NCBI GenBank assembly: GCA_947577185.1
Contig: CANPUE010000009.1
Span: 35,569 to 99,568 of the forward strand
Direction: 5' to 3'
From: an uncultured Lachnospiraceae bacterium
GTDB lineage: Bacteria > Bacillota > Clostridia > Lachnospirales > Lachnospiraceae
Length of the DNA stretch: 64,000 nt
Shown: piece after piece, positions 1 to 8,810 of the stretch
Numbering within the stretch: the first letter of the stretch is position 1
Layout of the letters: each line of letters begins with the position of its first letter
The notes under the pieces: model-generated
Database searches by the model: none
Seen by the model: only the letters and a program-made list of their open reading frames with translations
Told to the model about the DNA's origin: nothing
Made by a program: the position numbers and the translations under genes

Positions 1-1
1 G

Positions 2-514
2 ACGGGCGGAAGGGTCATCATAGACGGTACGGATCTTGCAGGGTTGAATCAGACACAGTCGGCAATCTTCCGGCGTCGGAAAGTGGGAATGGTGTATCAG
101 TTTTATAACCTGATTCCTACGCTCACAGTGCGCCAGAACATTCTGATGCCCCTTGCACTTGACAGGAAAAAGCCCAATGAGGAATATTTTGAGAAGGTCG
201 TCGTCTCACTCGGGATCGCAGATAAACTGGAGTCTCTTCCGAATCAGCTGTCGGGAGGGCAGCAGCAGAGAACCGCGATTGCACGTTCCCTGATCTACCG
301 CCCGGCGATCCTTCTCGCGGACGAACCGACCGGAAATCTCGATCAGAAAAATTCGAAAGAAATTATCGATTTGCTCAAACTTTCCAATCGCAATCTGGGG
401 CAGACGATCCTGTTGATCACACATGATGAAAAGATCGCACTGGAAGCAGAACGTGTCATAACGCTCGAAGATGGACGTATTATAGATGACAGACCAAGAA
501 GGGAGGAGGCATGA
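2..514 (+). CDS. ABC transporter ATP-binding protein, MacB/LolD type (5' end outside window)
   Basis: The reading frame is open through the left edge of the window, so only the C-terminal 170 residues are seen. Compared with the usual 225-235 residues, about 60 residues including Walker A lie upstream. Visible parts are the Q-loop region (VYQFYNLIP), the ABC signature LSGGQQQR, Walker B followed by the D-loop (LLADEPTGNLD) and the switch histidine (LLITHDE). This pattern is typical of the ATPases that drive FtsX-type permeases. The stop overlaps the start of the next gene by 4 bases (ATGA), so the two are translationally coupled and should form one transporter. The substrate cannot be read from the sequence; macrolide, peptide or lipoprotein-related export or sensing are all known for the family. 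Confidence 0.93.
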   Translation, partial: TGGRVIIDGTDLAGLNQTQSAIFRRRKVGMVYQFYNLIPTLTVRQNILMPLALDRKKPNEEYFEKVVVSLGIADKLESLPNQLSGGQQQRTAIARSLIYRPAILLADEPTGNLDQKNSKEIIDLLKLSNRNLGQTILLITHDEKIALEAERVITLEDGRIIDDRPRREEA

Positions 515-2751
515 TGTGGAGAGAATATTCGAAATCATATCTGAAAAACAACCGTTCCTCCAGCTTATCCGTCAGGATCGCGGCATTCCTCTCGGCCCTG
601 CTCCTGTCTTTATTGTGCGGATTATTTTATAATGCCTGGAAGTATGAGATTGAGAGGATCGAACTGGAGGAGGGAGGCTGGCAGAGCAGGATCGTTATCG
701 GGTCCGAAGACAAAATAGAAGACATCAAAAATTTTGCCAGTGTGAAAGACGTGATCGTGAACAGACCGGAAGACGGCCGGCAGGAAATTACGGTTGATCT
801 GTATTTTTATGATTATGGGTCTGTTTTGGAAGATACACCTGAGATTGCGGCGTCTGCGGGGAGTTCGCCGGAGATGGCCACTTACAATTATGCACTGCTT
901 GCGATGTATCTGATCCGCAGCCCGCAGGATACGGCGCCGAGAATGGTATTTCCGCTGTTTTTGCTCATTATGGGTATGGCGTCTTTTTCCCTGATCGTGA
1001 TCATTCATAATTCATTTGCGGTCTCCATGAATGCCAGAATTCACCAGTTCGGTATTTTTTCCAGTATCGGTGCCACGCCCAGACAGATCCGGACCTGTCT
1101 TTTACAGGAGGCGGCAGCGCTCAGCGCCGCGCCGCTTTTACTGGGCAATGTGTCTGGCATCGGAATCAGCATGGTTTTCATACAAATGTCCAATTCGCTG
1201 CTTCGAAATGATACGGCCGGCAGACATAAGGCAGTCTTTGGCTATCATCCGCTCGTATTGGCGGTGACATTGCTTGTGACGGTCATCACGATCTGGATTT
1301 CCGCATGGATTCCTGCCGGAAAATTGAGCAGGCTGACGCCGCTTGAAGCAATCAAAAATGCGGGTGAACTGCAGTTGAAACGAAAGAAAAGATCCCGCAT
1401 TCTCTCGATGCTCTTTGGCATAGAGGGGGAACTGGCAGGAAATGCGCTGCGGGCACAGAAAAAGGCGTTGCGCACGGCATCGCTGTCTCTATTGTTTTCT
1501 TTCATGGCATTTGTGATGATGCAGTGTTTTTTCACACTTACGCAGATCAGTACGCGGGAAACCTATTTCGAACGGTATCAGTACGCGTGGGATATCATGG
1601 TGACGGTGAAAGACACACAGATCGACACTTTTTCGCAGATAGAATCACTACAGTCGCTTTCCGGTGCGCAAAGTGTCATTGTTTACCAGAAAGCGGATGC
1701 CGCACGGCTGATTACAGAGGATGAGATGAGCGAGGAAATGAAATCGTTCGGCGGTTTTTTGGGTGCGCCTGGGCAATATGTCATACAGACACCGGACGGA
1801 TGGCTCGTAAATGCGCCGCTTGTCATACTGGATGACGCCAGTTTTCTCTCTTACTGCGGACAGATCGGCGCGGCGGCGCGGCTTGACGGGGCAGTGGTGC
1901 GAAACGTGATCCGCGACGTAACGAACCCCGATTTCAGACATCCCGTGGAAGTACCTTATCTAAAGACGGATTATGACAAAAAAGATGCGTCGAATGTTCT
2001 TGCAGCGGCAGGCAGATCCGGATCGGAAGGCAGAACCGAGACGGTGCAGGTTCCGGTGTTGGCGTATACGGCGGAAGTCCCTGTTCTGAGAGAGGAATAT
2101 GCCACCATTGATTATTACGAACTGGTGCATTTTCTGCCGGTTTCTTTCTGGAGGCAGATCAAAGAACAGATCGGCGGTACGCAGGATGATATCAGGATCT
2201 GCGTTCTTGGCAGAGAAAATGCAGATCTGGAGGAACTAAATGCACTGCAGGGGGAGATCATGCGGCTTCTTGGAGACGCCGCGATTGCGGAAAGTGAAAA
2301 CCGCATTCAGGAATATGAGGCGAATGCGGATATGATATGGGGAATGAAGACGATATTTGGCTTTTTCTGTATTCTGCTCGCGCTGATTGGCATCGGCAAT
2401 GTGTTTTCCAATACATCAGGATTTGTCCGGCAGCGAAAGAGAGAGTTTGCCAGGTATTTGTCCGTCGGAATGACACCACAGGAAATCCGCAGGATGTTCT
2501 GTATTGAGGCATTTGCGCTTGTCGTGCGTCCGGTCCTGATCACACTGCCGGCCGCAGCTGCGGCAGTCTGGTATATGCTCAGGGCAGGTTATGTGGAAGC
2601 GTCTGAGTTTTTTGCCGAGGCACCCTTCCTTCCGATCGCCCTGTTTATGCTGTCCATTGCTGCGGCAGTGTCGGCGGCTTATTATCTGGGATGGCGCAGC
2701 GTGCGCAAGATCAATCCGGCCGAAGTCCTGCGGGACGATACGATGCTGTAG
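511..2751 (+). CDS. ABC transporter permease, FtsX-like, two membrane units
   Basis: 746-residue membrane protein. A first membrane segment at about residues 23-43 is followed by an extracytoplasmic loop and a three-segment FtsX block (about residues 150-270). A further segment (about 320-345) precedes a large extracytoplasmic domain (about 350-610), and a C-terminal FtsX block follows (about 612-735) ending in the typical R-K-I-N-P-A-E-V-L-R motif. The first block ends with the related L-T-P-L-E-A-I-K motif. This duplicated layout is that of MacB/BceB-like permeases. It partners the ATPase encoded just upstream (4-base overlap). No two-component system is adjacent inside the window, so a Bce-type peptide-sensing role cannot be argued. 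Confidence 0.92.
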   Translation: MMWREYSKSYLKNNRSSSLSVRIAAFLSALLLSLLCGLFYNAWKYEIERIELEEGGWQSRIVIGSEDKIEDIKNFASVKDVIVNRPEDGRQEITVDLYFYDYGSVLEDTPEIAASAGSSPEMATYNYALLAMYLIRSPQDTAPRMVFPLFLLIMGMASFSLIVIIHNSFAVSMNARIHQFGIFSSIGATPRQIRTCLLQEAAALSAAPLLLGNVSGIGISMVFIQMSNSLLRNDTAGRHKAVFGYHPLVLAVTLLVTVITIWISAWIPAGKLSRLTPLEAIKNAGELQLKRKKRSRILSMLFGIEGELAGNALRAQKKALRTASLSLLFSFMAFVMMQCFFTLTQISTRETYFERYQYAWDIMVTVKDTQIDTFSQIESLQSLSGAQSVIVYQKADAARLITEDEMSEEMKSFGGFLGAPGQYVIQTPDGWLVNAPLVILDDASFLSYCGQIGAAARLDGAVVRNVIRDVTNPDFRHPVEVPYLKTDYDKKDASNVLAAAGRSGSEGRTETVQVPVLAYTAEVPVLREEYATIDYYELVHFLPVSFWRQIKEQIGGTQDDIRICVLGRENADLEELNALQGEIMRLLGDAAIAESENRIQEYEANADMIWGMKTIFGFFCILLALIGIGNVFSNTSGFVRQRKREFARYLSVGMTPQEIRRMFCIEAFALVVRPVLITLPAAAAAVWYMLRAGYVEASEFFAEAPFLPIALFMLSIAAAVSAAYYLGWRSVRKINPAEVLRDDTML

Positions 2752-2822
2752 GGATGCAGGATCCGGGTGACGGCTCTGCTGCGGGGATCATGAAGCATAT
2801 GTTAAGAGGAAAGCATAGCCGG

Positions 2823-2851
2823 TTGCGAAATTCATTGTTTTGTAGTATATT
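2823..2851 (+). promoter_or_regulatory. Predicted sigma-A promoter of the first MATE gene
   Basis: TTGCGA, 17-base spacer, TATATT. It lies about 100 bases upstream of the MATE start in an otherwise gene-free stretch. Seen in sequence only. Confidence 0.5.
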
Positions 2852-2952
2852 ATGAAAATACGATTTCCGTTCATGGATCACACAGGCGGGTCTTATCATA
2901 CAGAGGATGGACAAATGATCTGCCGTACTGCAAAAGAATGAGGTGTTTTGAT

Positions 2953-4371
2953 ATGAAGACAGATGACCAGCAGATTTTGGCACAAAAACCGGAGCAGGAT
3001 TCCGCTCAGCCGAAGAAGCATATTTCCAACCAGATCACCGAGGGCGTTATCTGGAAGCAGCTTCTCGTTTTCTTTTTTCCAATCCTGTTTGGAACTTTTT
3101 TCCAACAGCTCTATAATACGACTGACGCGGTGATCGTAGGAAAGTTTGTCGGCAAGGAAGCGTTAGCGGCAGTGGGCGGCCCCGCCTCCACGCTGATTAA
3201 TCTGCTGATCGGATTTTTTACCGGGCTTTCCTCCGGCGCCACGGTCATTATTTCACAATATTATGGAGCAGGGAAAAGCGAAGATGTGAAAAAGACGGTA
3301 CATACGGCCATAGCGTTGTCCATTGTGGGCGGCGCTGTCATTATGACGCTTGGAATCTTATTTTCCGGGGCGGCTCTGCAGGCGATGAGCACACCGGAGG
3401 AGATCCTGCAGCTTTCCGCTTCCTATATGCGCCTTTATTTTCTGGGGGTCATTCCGGCCCTCATCTATAATATGGGTTCCGGTATTTTAAGGGCAGTGGG
3501 GGATTCAAAACATCCGCTGTACTTCCTGATCCTCTCCTGCCTTGCCAATATTATACTGGACATTCTTTTTGTAACGGTGTTAAAAATGGGCGTAGTGGGT
3601 GTGGCAGTGGCAACCACGCTTTCACAGGTGATCAGTGCGATTATGGTGATCACGATCCTTATGAAAACACAGGATTCTTATAAACTGTATCTGCGGGAGA
3701 TTCGTTTTTCACCGGTGCTTTTGCACAATATCATCCGGATCGGCCTGCCGGCGGGAATTCAGTCTACGATGTATTCCGTATCGAATCTGATTATCCAGTC
3801 AAGCATCAACTCTTTCGGGACAGATACGGTTGCGGCCTGGACAGCCTACGGCAAAGTGGACGGTATTCTCTGGATGGTCATGGGAGCTTACGGTGTCGCG
3901 ATTACTACTTTTGCCGGACAAAATTTCGGAGCCGGAAAATACGACAGGATCAAAAAGAGTGTGCGCATCTGTCTGGTGATGGCGGCGCTCACGAGTGTAC
4001 TCCTGAGCAGCATTGTGATTATGGGAGGCCGTGTTTTCATTGGACTGTTCACGGATGATGCTGATGTCGTTGAGATCGGACTGAGGATCATGCGGGTGAT
4101 TTCGCCCAGTTATGTCACTTATATCTGTATAGAGATTCTTGGCGGCACGGCAAGAGGCTGCGGGGAGGCCATTCCGCCCATGCTCATAACGGCGGCGGGC
4201 GTCTGCGTGCTTCGTGTGATCTGGATCCTGACAGCGCTCCCTCTGCGGCGTGAGGTGACCACGGTAGCATTCAGCTATCCGTTAACCTGGACGGTGACTT
4301 CTATTTTGTTTATCCTGTATTATCTGAAAGGAAACTGGCTCAGGCGGTGCCGGAAGCTGGATCTGGAATAG
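2953..4371 (+). CDS. MATE family efflux transporter (first of three)
   Basis: 472-residue protein with about twelve hydrophobic segments in two homologous halves. Each half begins with the F-F-Q-Q-L-Y-N-T-T-D type signature of the NorM/DinF-like MATE group (N-terminal part: QQLYNTTDAVIVGKFVG). It is expected to exchange cations for small organic molecules at the cytoplasmic membrane. An in-frame ATG at 2938 is possible, but the ATG at 2953 follows the GAGGTG ribosome site and gives a normal N-terminus, so it is preferred. The gene stands alone behind its own promoter. Substrate is unknown; annotation as a multidrug pump would be by family only. Confidence 0.93.
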   Translation: MKTDDQQILAQKPEQDSAQPKKHISNQITEGVIWKQLLVFFFPILFGTFFQQLYNTTDAVIVGKFVGKEALAAVGGPASTLINLLIGFFTGLSSGATVIISQYYGAGKSEDVKKTVHTAIALSIVGGAVIMTLGILFSGAALQAMSTPEEILQLSASYMRLYFLGVIPALIYNMGSGILRAVGDSKHPLYFLILSCLANIILDILFVTVLKMGVVGVAVATTLSQVISAIMVITILMKTQDSYKLYLREIRFSPVLLHNIIRIGLPAGIQSTMYSVSNLIIQSSINSFGTDTVAAWTAYGKVDGILWMVMGAYGVAITTFAGQNFGAGKYDRIKKSVRICLVMAALTSVLLSSIVIMGGRVFIGLFTDDADVVEIGLRIMRVISPSYVTYICIEILGGTARGCGEAIPPMLITAAGVCVLRVIWILTALPLRREVTTVAFSYPLTWTVTSILFILYYLKGNWLRRCRKLDLE

Positions 4372-4396
4372 AAAGGCCGGCGGATCAAAAGAACAG

Positions 4397-4420
4397 GGAC
4401 AGTGTTACGCTGTCCTTAAA
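4397..4420 (+). terminator. Weak stem-loop after the MATE gene
   Basis: GGACAG, 7-base loop, CTGTCC, then TTAAAATA. The stem is short and the U-tract poor, so this is only a possible terminator. It sits immediately before the BlaI-type promoter. Confidence 0.35.
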
Positions 4421-4425
4421 ATAGA

Positions 4426-4486
4426 GGTTGACAGATGACTACCATCAAGCTATACTTTAGCTACAGAAGGTAGTCATTTGTCAACC
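4426..4486 (+). promoter_or_regulatory. Promoter with BlaI-type inverted-repeat operator
   Basis: TTGACA (4428-4433), 17-base spacer, TATACT (4451-4456) form a near-consensus promoter. An 18-base inverted repeat surrounds it: left arm 4426-4443 (GGTTGACAGATGACTACC) and right arm 4469-4486, 17 of 18 positions complementary. The inner GACTAC/GTAGTC half-sites resemble the TACTAC/GTAGTA half-sites bound by BlaI/MecI repressors. The left arm covers the -35 box and the right arm lies just downstream of the likely transcription start, which fits autorepression of the following operon. Confidence 0.75.
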
Positions 4487-4545
4487 TTTTTTGTCCTGCA
4501 GGAAATACAAAACAGTCTGACGTGGGAAAGGAGTGTAGAACAACA

Positions 4546-4920
4546 ATGATAAAACTATCTGAGGCGGAATGGAAGGTCATGAATCTGTTGTGGGAGGAAG
4601 CGCCCCGGACGATGATGCAGATCACCAGTCATTTCCAGAAGACGACGGGATGGACGAAGCACACAGTCATGACATTTCTGCGCCGCATGGAAGAAAAGGG
4701 AGCGGTTCATCATGAAGAGGGGCAGCGCGCCAAACTGTATTATCCCGATATTGAAAAGGGGGAGGCGGTGCTTCAGGAAACGGAAGAATTTTTGAGCAGG
4801 GTCTTTGACGGCCGCATGGGGCTGATGTTAAATACAATGGTCGAGAAAAAGGCACTCTCCAAAGATGAGATCACGGAATTATATGAGATTTTGAAAAGAG
4901 CAGAGGAGGAAGAGCAATGA
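4546..4920 (+). CDS. BlaI/MecI/CopY-family transcriptional repressor
   Basis: 124-residue winged-helix protein. The N-terminal LSEAEWKVMNLLWEE and the TVMTFLRRMEEKGAV recognition region are characteristic of BlaI/MecI. The C-terminal part (about 85-124) is the dimerisation and cleavage region. The ATG at 4546 is preferred to the GTG at 4522 because it is preceded by AAAGGAG at about 4527-4533 and begins at the conserved N-terminus. It overlaps the following M56 peptidase by 4 bases, the usual repressor-sensor pair arrangement. By family, the repressor is inactivated when the membrane sensor is triggered. No beta-lactamase gene lies in the window, so the regulon here may be limited to this operon. 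Confidence 0.93.
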   Translation: MIKLSEAEWKVMNLLWEEAPRTMMQITSHFQKTTGWTKHTVMTFLRRMEEKGAVHHEEGQRAKLYYPDIEKGEAVLQETEEFLSRVFDGRMGLMLNTMVEKKALSKDEITELYEILKRAEEEEQ

Positions 4921-7433
4921 GAGACTTTATGATTACTTCATCCATCCTGATCCTGGCTGTTTTGGGGATCCGCTTTTTGGCAAAAGGAAAGATCAGTCCA
5001 TGTCTGCAATACGCCCTCTGGCTGATCGTAGCTTTGCGGCTGTGTTTTCCCCTGCCGCTTGGAAACAGCGCCTTGAGTGTATTAAATTATCTGCCGCCTG
5101 GCGAAGAAGAAACTGCGGTGCGGCCAAATATGCCTGTGCCGGCATACAGCGGAGATTCTCTGACCGAACAGAATCAATATACCGGCGTACAGACGCCGGG
5201 TGCAGTGAGTGTACCTGTGGACGGGCAGACGGCGGCCGGCACTGACAGGTCTGCCGGGATGCAGATGACGGATCGAAAGAGCGTGCCTGAGGAGAAGACA
5301 TTTCCTCTTTCCGTGAATGCGCTCCGGGCGTCCTCTGTGCGGTATCTGCCGTTTCTATGGTTTGCAGGGGCCCTTGTCATGGCCGCCTATCTGCTGTTTT
5401 ATATGACGAAATGGCAGCGCTATGTGCGTGAGAACAGAAAAAAACTGAATCTGTCTTTTCAGGGAACGATTCTGGAACAGGATTTTGATCCGGAGGGAAA
5501 ATACCGTGGAAAACTTGGCGTGTATACATTAAAGGGACTGCCGTCTCCGTTTCTGAGCGGCCGTAACATCTATCTGACAAAGAAGATGACAGCTGACCCC
5601 CGTCAGTTCAGACATATTCTGGCCCATGAATATTGTCATTACCGGCACGGGGATTCTTTCTGGGTCCTGCTGCGCTGTGTTCTGCTTGTCATCTACTGGT
5701 TCCATCCGCTTGTGTGGATCGCAGCCAGGGTGTCAAGGCAGGACGGCGAGCTTGCCTGCGATGCGGCGGCGATCAGACTGCTCGGAGAGAAAGAACGGCT
5801 CTCTTACGGCAGGACGCTGTTGAATCTGATTGCCTCCAACGACGGCAGATGGAACAGGAACGGCCTCGTTTCCACAATGAACAGTGGGGAAAAGGGGATC
5901 CGGGAGCGGATTTACCGGATTGCAAAAAAACAAAAATATTTTATGACAGCGGCAGTTGTTGTCGTTGCCGCGGTACTTGGTCTGTTGGTGGTTACTTTTT
6001 CAGGAAAGACCAGGGAAGGGGCAGTTTACGAAGCGCGTGAGCAGGAAGCGGTGCATACGGAATTGATGCAGAAGCAGACTGCGCAGATAAAGATGCTGGA
6101 TGTGGCGATGAGAGACGAAGCGGAACAGCAGAAAGCGGATGCCAACCAAAAAGCAGGGGAGCAAAAGGAGGAACAGGGATCAGACATTGCGCAGAGAACG
6201 GTTTTGGATGCGCTGAGGCAGATGCCTTCATCGGAGGTGAAGCAGATTGCCGATTACAGAGAGGCATATCTGCAGGAAGGCCCGCGGGCGTTAAGCGAAG
6301 GCCTGTATGTGATTAAGGACTGGCAGGAGACGGGAGGATCCCGGATACGGATTTACGGGATGTATACGGAGGCAAACGGATGTGAGGGGATCCGGATCGA
6401 ACTGGACGGGAAAGAGAATGACTTTGCGCTTCCATGGCTTCCCTCCGGCGTTTATGCGCAGAGAGAAGATTTCTGCCTGTATGAAAAGAGAGACAACGGC
6501 AGGCCGAAGACATTTGCCTTCCAGATACAGACGGTCAATACAGAGGATTCAGAGATCTGGCAGTTATATCTGTGTGACTGTGACGAAGCGGGAAACATTA
6601 CGCTTTATTCTCCTGCGGCCGGGGAGTATATGGCACAGATGGATGCCAGGCTGCGTTTTCAGATCGCACAGGAGGAAGGGAAGGTTCATGTCTATGACAG
6701 TGGAAAGGAAGTCGGTGTGATCACGGTTCCTGACCAGACTGCGGCGGCCGGAAAAATAGAAGCAGTCGTGACAGAAGGCACGTTTGTTCAATGGAATCTT
6801 GGCAGCTCGACAGACGAACTCAGATTGTTGACGTGTGCCGGTCTGAAACTGGAGGATGGCACGATCTGGTATGAAGGGCTCAATCTGCTCAGTTTCCCGG
6901 TCTCCTGCGGCAGCTATGGAGCACGGAACGTTCAGATAGGGGAGGCATTCGTGGATCAGGATTTTGTGTGCGTAATGAGACAGCAGCTTTCCGATGAAGG
7001 GATGGGCGTAATGGCTCAGGAAATCTGTTCTCTGCCCAAAGAGGTCGTTTATGCAGACCCCTGCCCGGACGCTGAACGCATATCGGATACGTTTGGAAGC
7101 AGAGTGAATCCGGCGACCGGCGCTGTACGGGTACATGAAGGCGTGGACTATGCGGCTCCGGAAGGAACAGATATCCTTGCGGCGGCGGACGGTGTGGTGC
7201 ATGAGACTGGATTTGATAAAGAGAAAGGAAACTATGTGGTTCTTTACCACAGTGAGAACGGGGACTATACGCATTATGAGCACTGTGCCGGGATCCTCGT
7301 GAAAGAGGGCGCTCAGGTCCGCGCCGGGAGCAGGATCGCTACGGTGGGAAGCACCGGAAGAAGTACAGGAGATCATCTTCATTTTGCAGTGGAACGGGAT
7401 GGAAAATTTGTGGAACCGTATTTCGGGGAATAA
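4917..7433 (+). CDS. M56 (BlaR1-like) sensor metallopeptidase fused to a C-terminal M23 peptidase
   Basis: 838 residues. The N-terminal half has BlaR1-like membrane segments (about 5-45 and 142-162), then a cytoplasmic zinc protease domain with HEYCH at 237-241 and a downstream glutamate in DGELACD (about 278). A further membrane segment follows near 340-360. Instead of the penicillin-binding sensor of BlaR1, the outside part is a coiled, Gln/Glu-rich stretch, an uncharacterised domain (about 410-690) and an M23/LytM endopeptidase domain (about 705-838). The M23 domain has its zinc ligands in the VHEGVDY and GDHLHF motifs. The start overlaps the repressor stop. Inference: the external M23 domain binds or cuts cell wall peptide, and the internal M56 site relieves BlaI repression. 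Confidence 0.9.
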   Translation: MRDFMITSSILILAVLGIRFLAKGKISPCLQYALWLIVALRLCFPLPLGNSALSVLNYLPPGEEETAVRPNMPVPAYSGDSLTEQNQYTGVQTPGAVSVPVDGQTAAGTDRSAGMQMTDRKSVPEEKTFPLSVNALRASSVRYLPFLWFAGALVMAAYLLFYMTKWQRYVRENRKKLNLSFQGTILEQDFDPEGKYRGKLGVYTLKGLPSPFLSGRNIYLTKKMTADPRQFRHILAHEYCHYRHGDSFWVLLRCVLLVIYWFHPLVWIAARVSRQDGELACDAAAIRLLGEKERLSYGRTLLNLIASNDGRWNRNGLVSTMNSGEKGIRERIYRIAKKQKYFMTAAVVVVAAVLGLLVVTFSGKTREGAVYEAREQEAVHTELMQKQTAQIKMLDVAMRDEAEQQKADANQKAGEQKEEQGSDIAQRTVLDALRQMPSSEVKQIADYREAYLQEGPRALSEGLYVIKDWQETGGSRIRIYGMYTEANGCEGIRIELDGKENDFALPWLPSGVYAQREDFCLYEKRDNGRPKTFAFQIQTVNTEDSEIWQLYLCDCDEAGNITLYSPAAGEYMAQMDARLRFQIAQEEGKVHVYDSGKEVGVITVPDQTAAAGKIEAVVTEGTFVQWNLGSSTDELRLLTCAGLKLEDGTIWYEGLNLLSFPVSCGSYGARNVQIGEAFVDQDFVCVMRQQLSDEGMGVMAQEICSLPKEVVYADPCPDAERISDTFGSRVNPATGAVRVHEGVDYAAPEGTDILAAADGVVHETGFDKEKGNYVVLYHSENGDYTHYEHCAGILVKEGAQVRAGSRIATVGSTGRSTGDHLHFAVERDGKFVEPYFGE

Positions 7434-7512
7434 AGAGACGGATAAAATATTCGGATAGGCTGACAAGCTTATCGTGGACTTTGTCTTTGGGCTATGCTAT
7501 GCTGGGTATGAG

Positions 7513-7527
7513 CTGACAGACTGTCAG
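7513..7527. promoter_or_regulatory. Perfect short palindrome upstream of the aldo/keto reductase
   Basis: CTGACAG, one base, CTGTCAG, located 26 bases before the reductase start. It could be an operator half-site pair in the leader; no matching regulator gene is adjacent. Confidence 0.3.
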
Positions 7528-7552
7528 ACGAAAAATGCCAGGAGGGTATAGG

Positions 7553-8683
7553 ATGATTTACCGTAATTTTCAGGAACTACAGTTATCGGCACTTGGATTG
7601 GGTGCTATGCGCCTGCCGCTCATTGATGGCAATGATGCGGATATCGATTATGAGGCCGCTGCAGATATGGTTGCCTGCGCGATGGAACAGGGCGTTAACT
7701 ACTATGATACGGCGTGGGGGTATCACAACGGAAACTCTGAACTTGTCATGGGAAAGGCGCTTGGCAGATACCCGCGCGAAAAATTTTACATAGCGGATAA
7801 ATTTCCCGGATATGATCTTGCCAATATGCCGAAGGTGCAGGAGATTTTCGAAAAGCAGCTGGAAAAATGCGGCGTAGACTATTTTGACTTTTATCTGTTC
7901 CACAATGTGTGTGAGCTGAACATTGACGCCTATCTGGATGAAAAGTATGGAATATTTGCGTATCTGATGGAGCAGAAGCGAAATGGAAGGATCAGGCATC
8001 TGGGTTTTTCAGCGCACGGGAGTTGTAAGGTCATGAAGCGTTTTCTGGAAGCTTATGGGGAGCATATGGAGTTTTGCCAGATACAGGTTAATTATGTTGA
8101 CTGGGCGTTTCAGGATGCGCAGGCAAAAGTGGAACTGCTGAGTTCATATCAGATTCCGGTCTGGGTCATGGAACCGCTGCGGGGAGGACGGCTGGCAAAG
8201 CTGCCCGAAAAGGATACAGAAAAGTTAAGAAAACTGAGACCGGATGAAGGAATTCCTGCATGGGCATTCCGCTTCTTGCAGACGATTCCTGAGGTGACGA
8301 TGATCCTTTCCGGCATGTCGGATTTAGAACAATTAAAAGAAAATATTCATACATTTGAGACGGAGAAACCATTGACTAAAGAAGAGTGGGATGAGATGCT
8401 TTCCATTGCGGACGGTATGTTAAGCGGCAAACTGCCCTGTACGGCCTGCCGATACTGCGTGAGCCACTGCCCGAAAGGACTCGACATCCCGGATCTTTTG
8501 AATCTCTATAATGAGCATAGCTTTACAGGAGGCGGATTCATTGCGCCGATGGCGCTGATGGCGGTGCCGCAGGAAAAACAGCCTTCTGCCTGCATAGGAT
8601 GCAGAAGCTGCGAAAAGGTGTGCCCGCAGCAGATCAAAATATCGGAGGCAATGTCCGATTTTACTGCTAAGATCAGCGGGTGA
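7553..8683 (+). CDS. Aldo/keto reductase with C-terminal 2x[4Fe-4S] ferredoxin domain
   Basis: 376 residues. A TIM-barrel aldo/keto reductase occupies about 1-280, with the catalytic tetrad visible as Asp and Tyr in YDTAWGYHNG, Lys in IADKF and His in LFHNV. The C-terminal 80 residues carry two four-cysteine clusters (CTACRYCVSHCP and CIGCRSCEKVCP) typical of bacterial ferredoxins. This AKR-ferredoxin fusion is common in anaerobic Firmicutes and suggests electron exchange between NAD(P)H-linked carbonyl reduction and an iron-sulfur carrier; the substrate is unknown. The ATG at 7553 follows AGGAGG (7540-7545) and is preferred to the upstream in-frame start at 7535. Confidence 0.93.
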   Translation: MIYRNFQELQLSALGLGAMRLPLIDGNDADIDYEAAADMVACAMEQGVNYYDTAWGYHNGNSELVMGKALGRYPREKFYIADKFPGYDLANMPKVQEIFEKQLEKCGVDYFDFYLFHNVCELNIDAYLDEKYGIFAYLMEQKRNGRIRHLGFSAHGSCKVMKRFLEAYGEHMEFCQIQVNYVDWAFQDAQAKVELLSSYQIPVWVMEPLRGGRLAKLPEKDTEKLRKLRPDEGIPAWAFRFLQTIPEVTMILSGMSDLEQLKENIHTFETEKPLTKEEWDEMLSIADGMLSGKLPCTACRYCVSHCPKGLDIPDLLNLYNEHSFTGGGFIAPMALMAVPQEKQPSACIGCRSCEKVCPQQIKISEAMSDFTAKISG

Positions 8684-8711
8684 TCCGGATAACGTGACCA
8701 GATTTTCAGAT

Positions 8712-8755
8712 AAAAGAAACAGCTGAGGAGAAACGCTTTTTGGCTGTTTCTTTTT
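8712..8755 (+). terminator. Rho-independent terminator after the aldo/keto reductase
   Basis: Stem GAAACAGC/GCTGTTTC with an internal loop of about 20 bases, followed by TTTTT. Confidence 0.6.
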
Positions 8756-8810
8756 GAACACCAGAGTAGAGCCGGATATCCTGCTCTCTGCTCTGACATG
8801 GAGGATTGAA

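Noticed and set aside
6564..7466. A 300-codon minus-strand frame opposite the M56-M23 gene
   Set aside because: Antisense to conserved M23 motifs; Cys/His-rich low-information translation without a start site.
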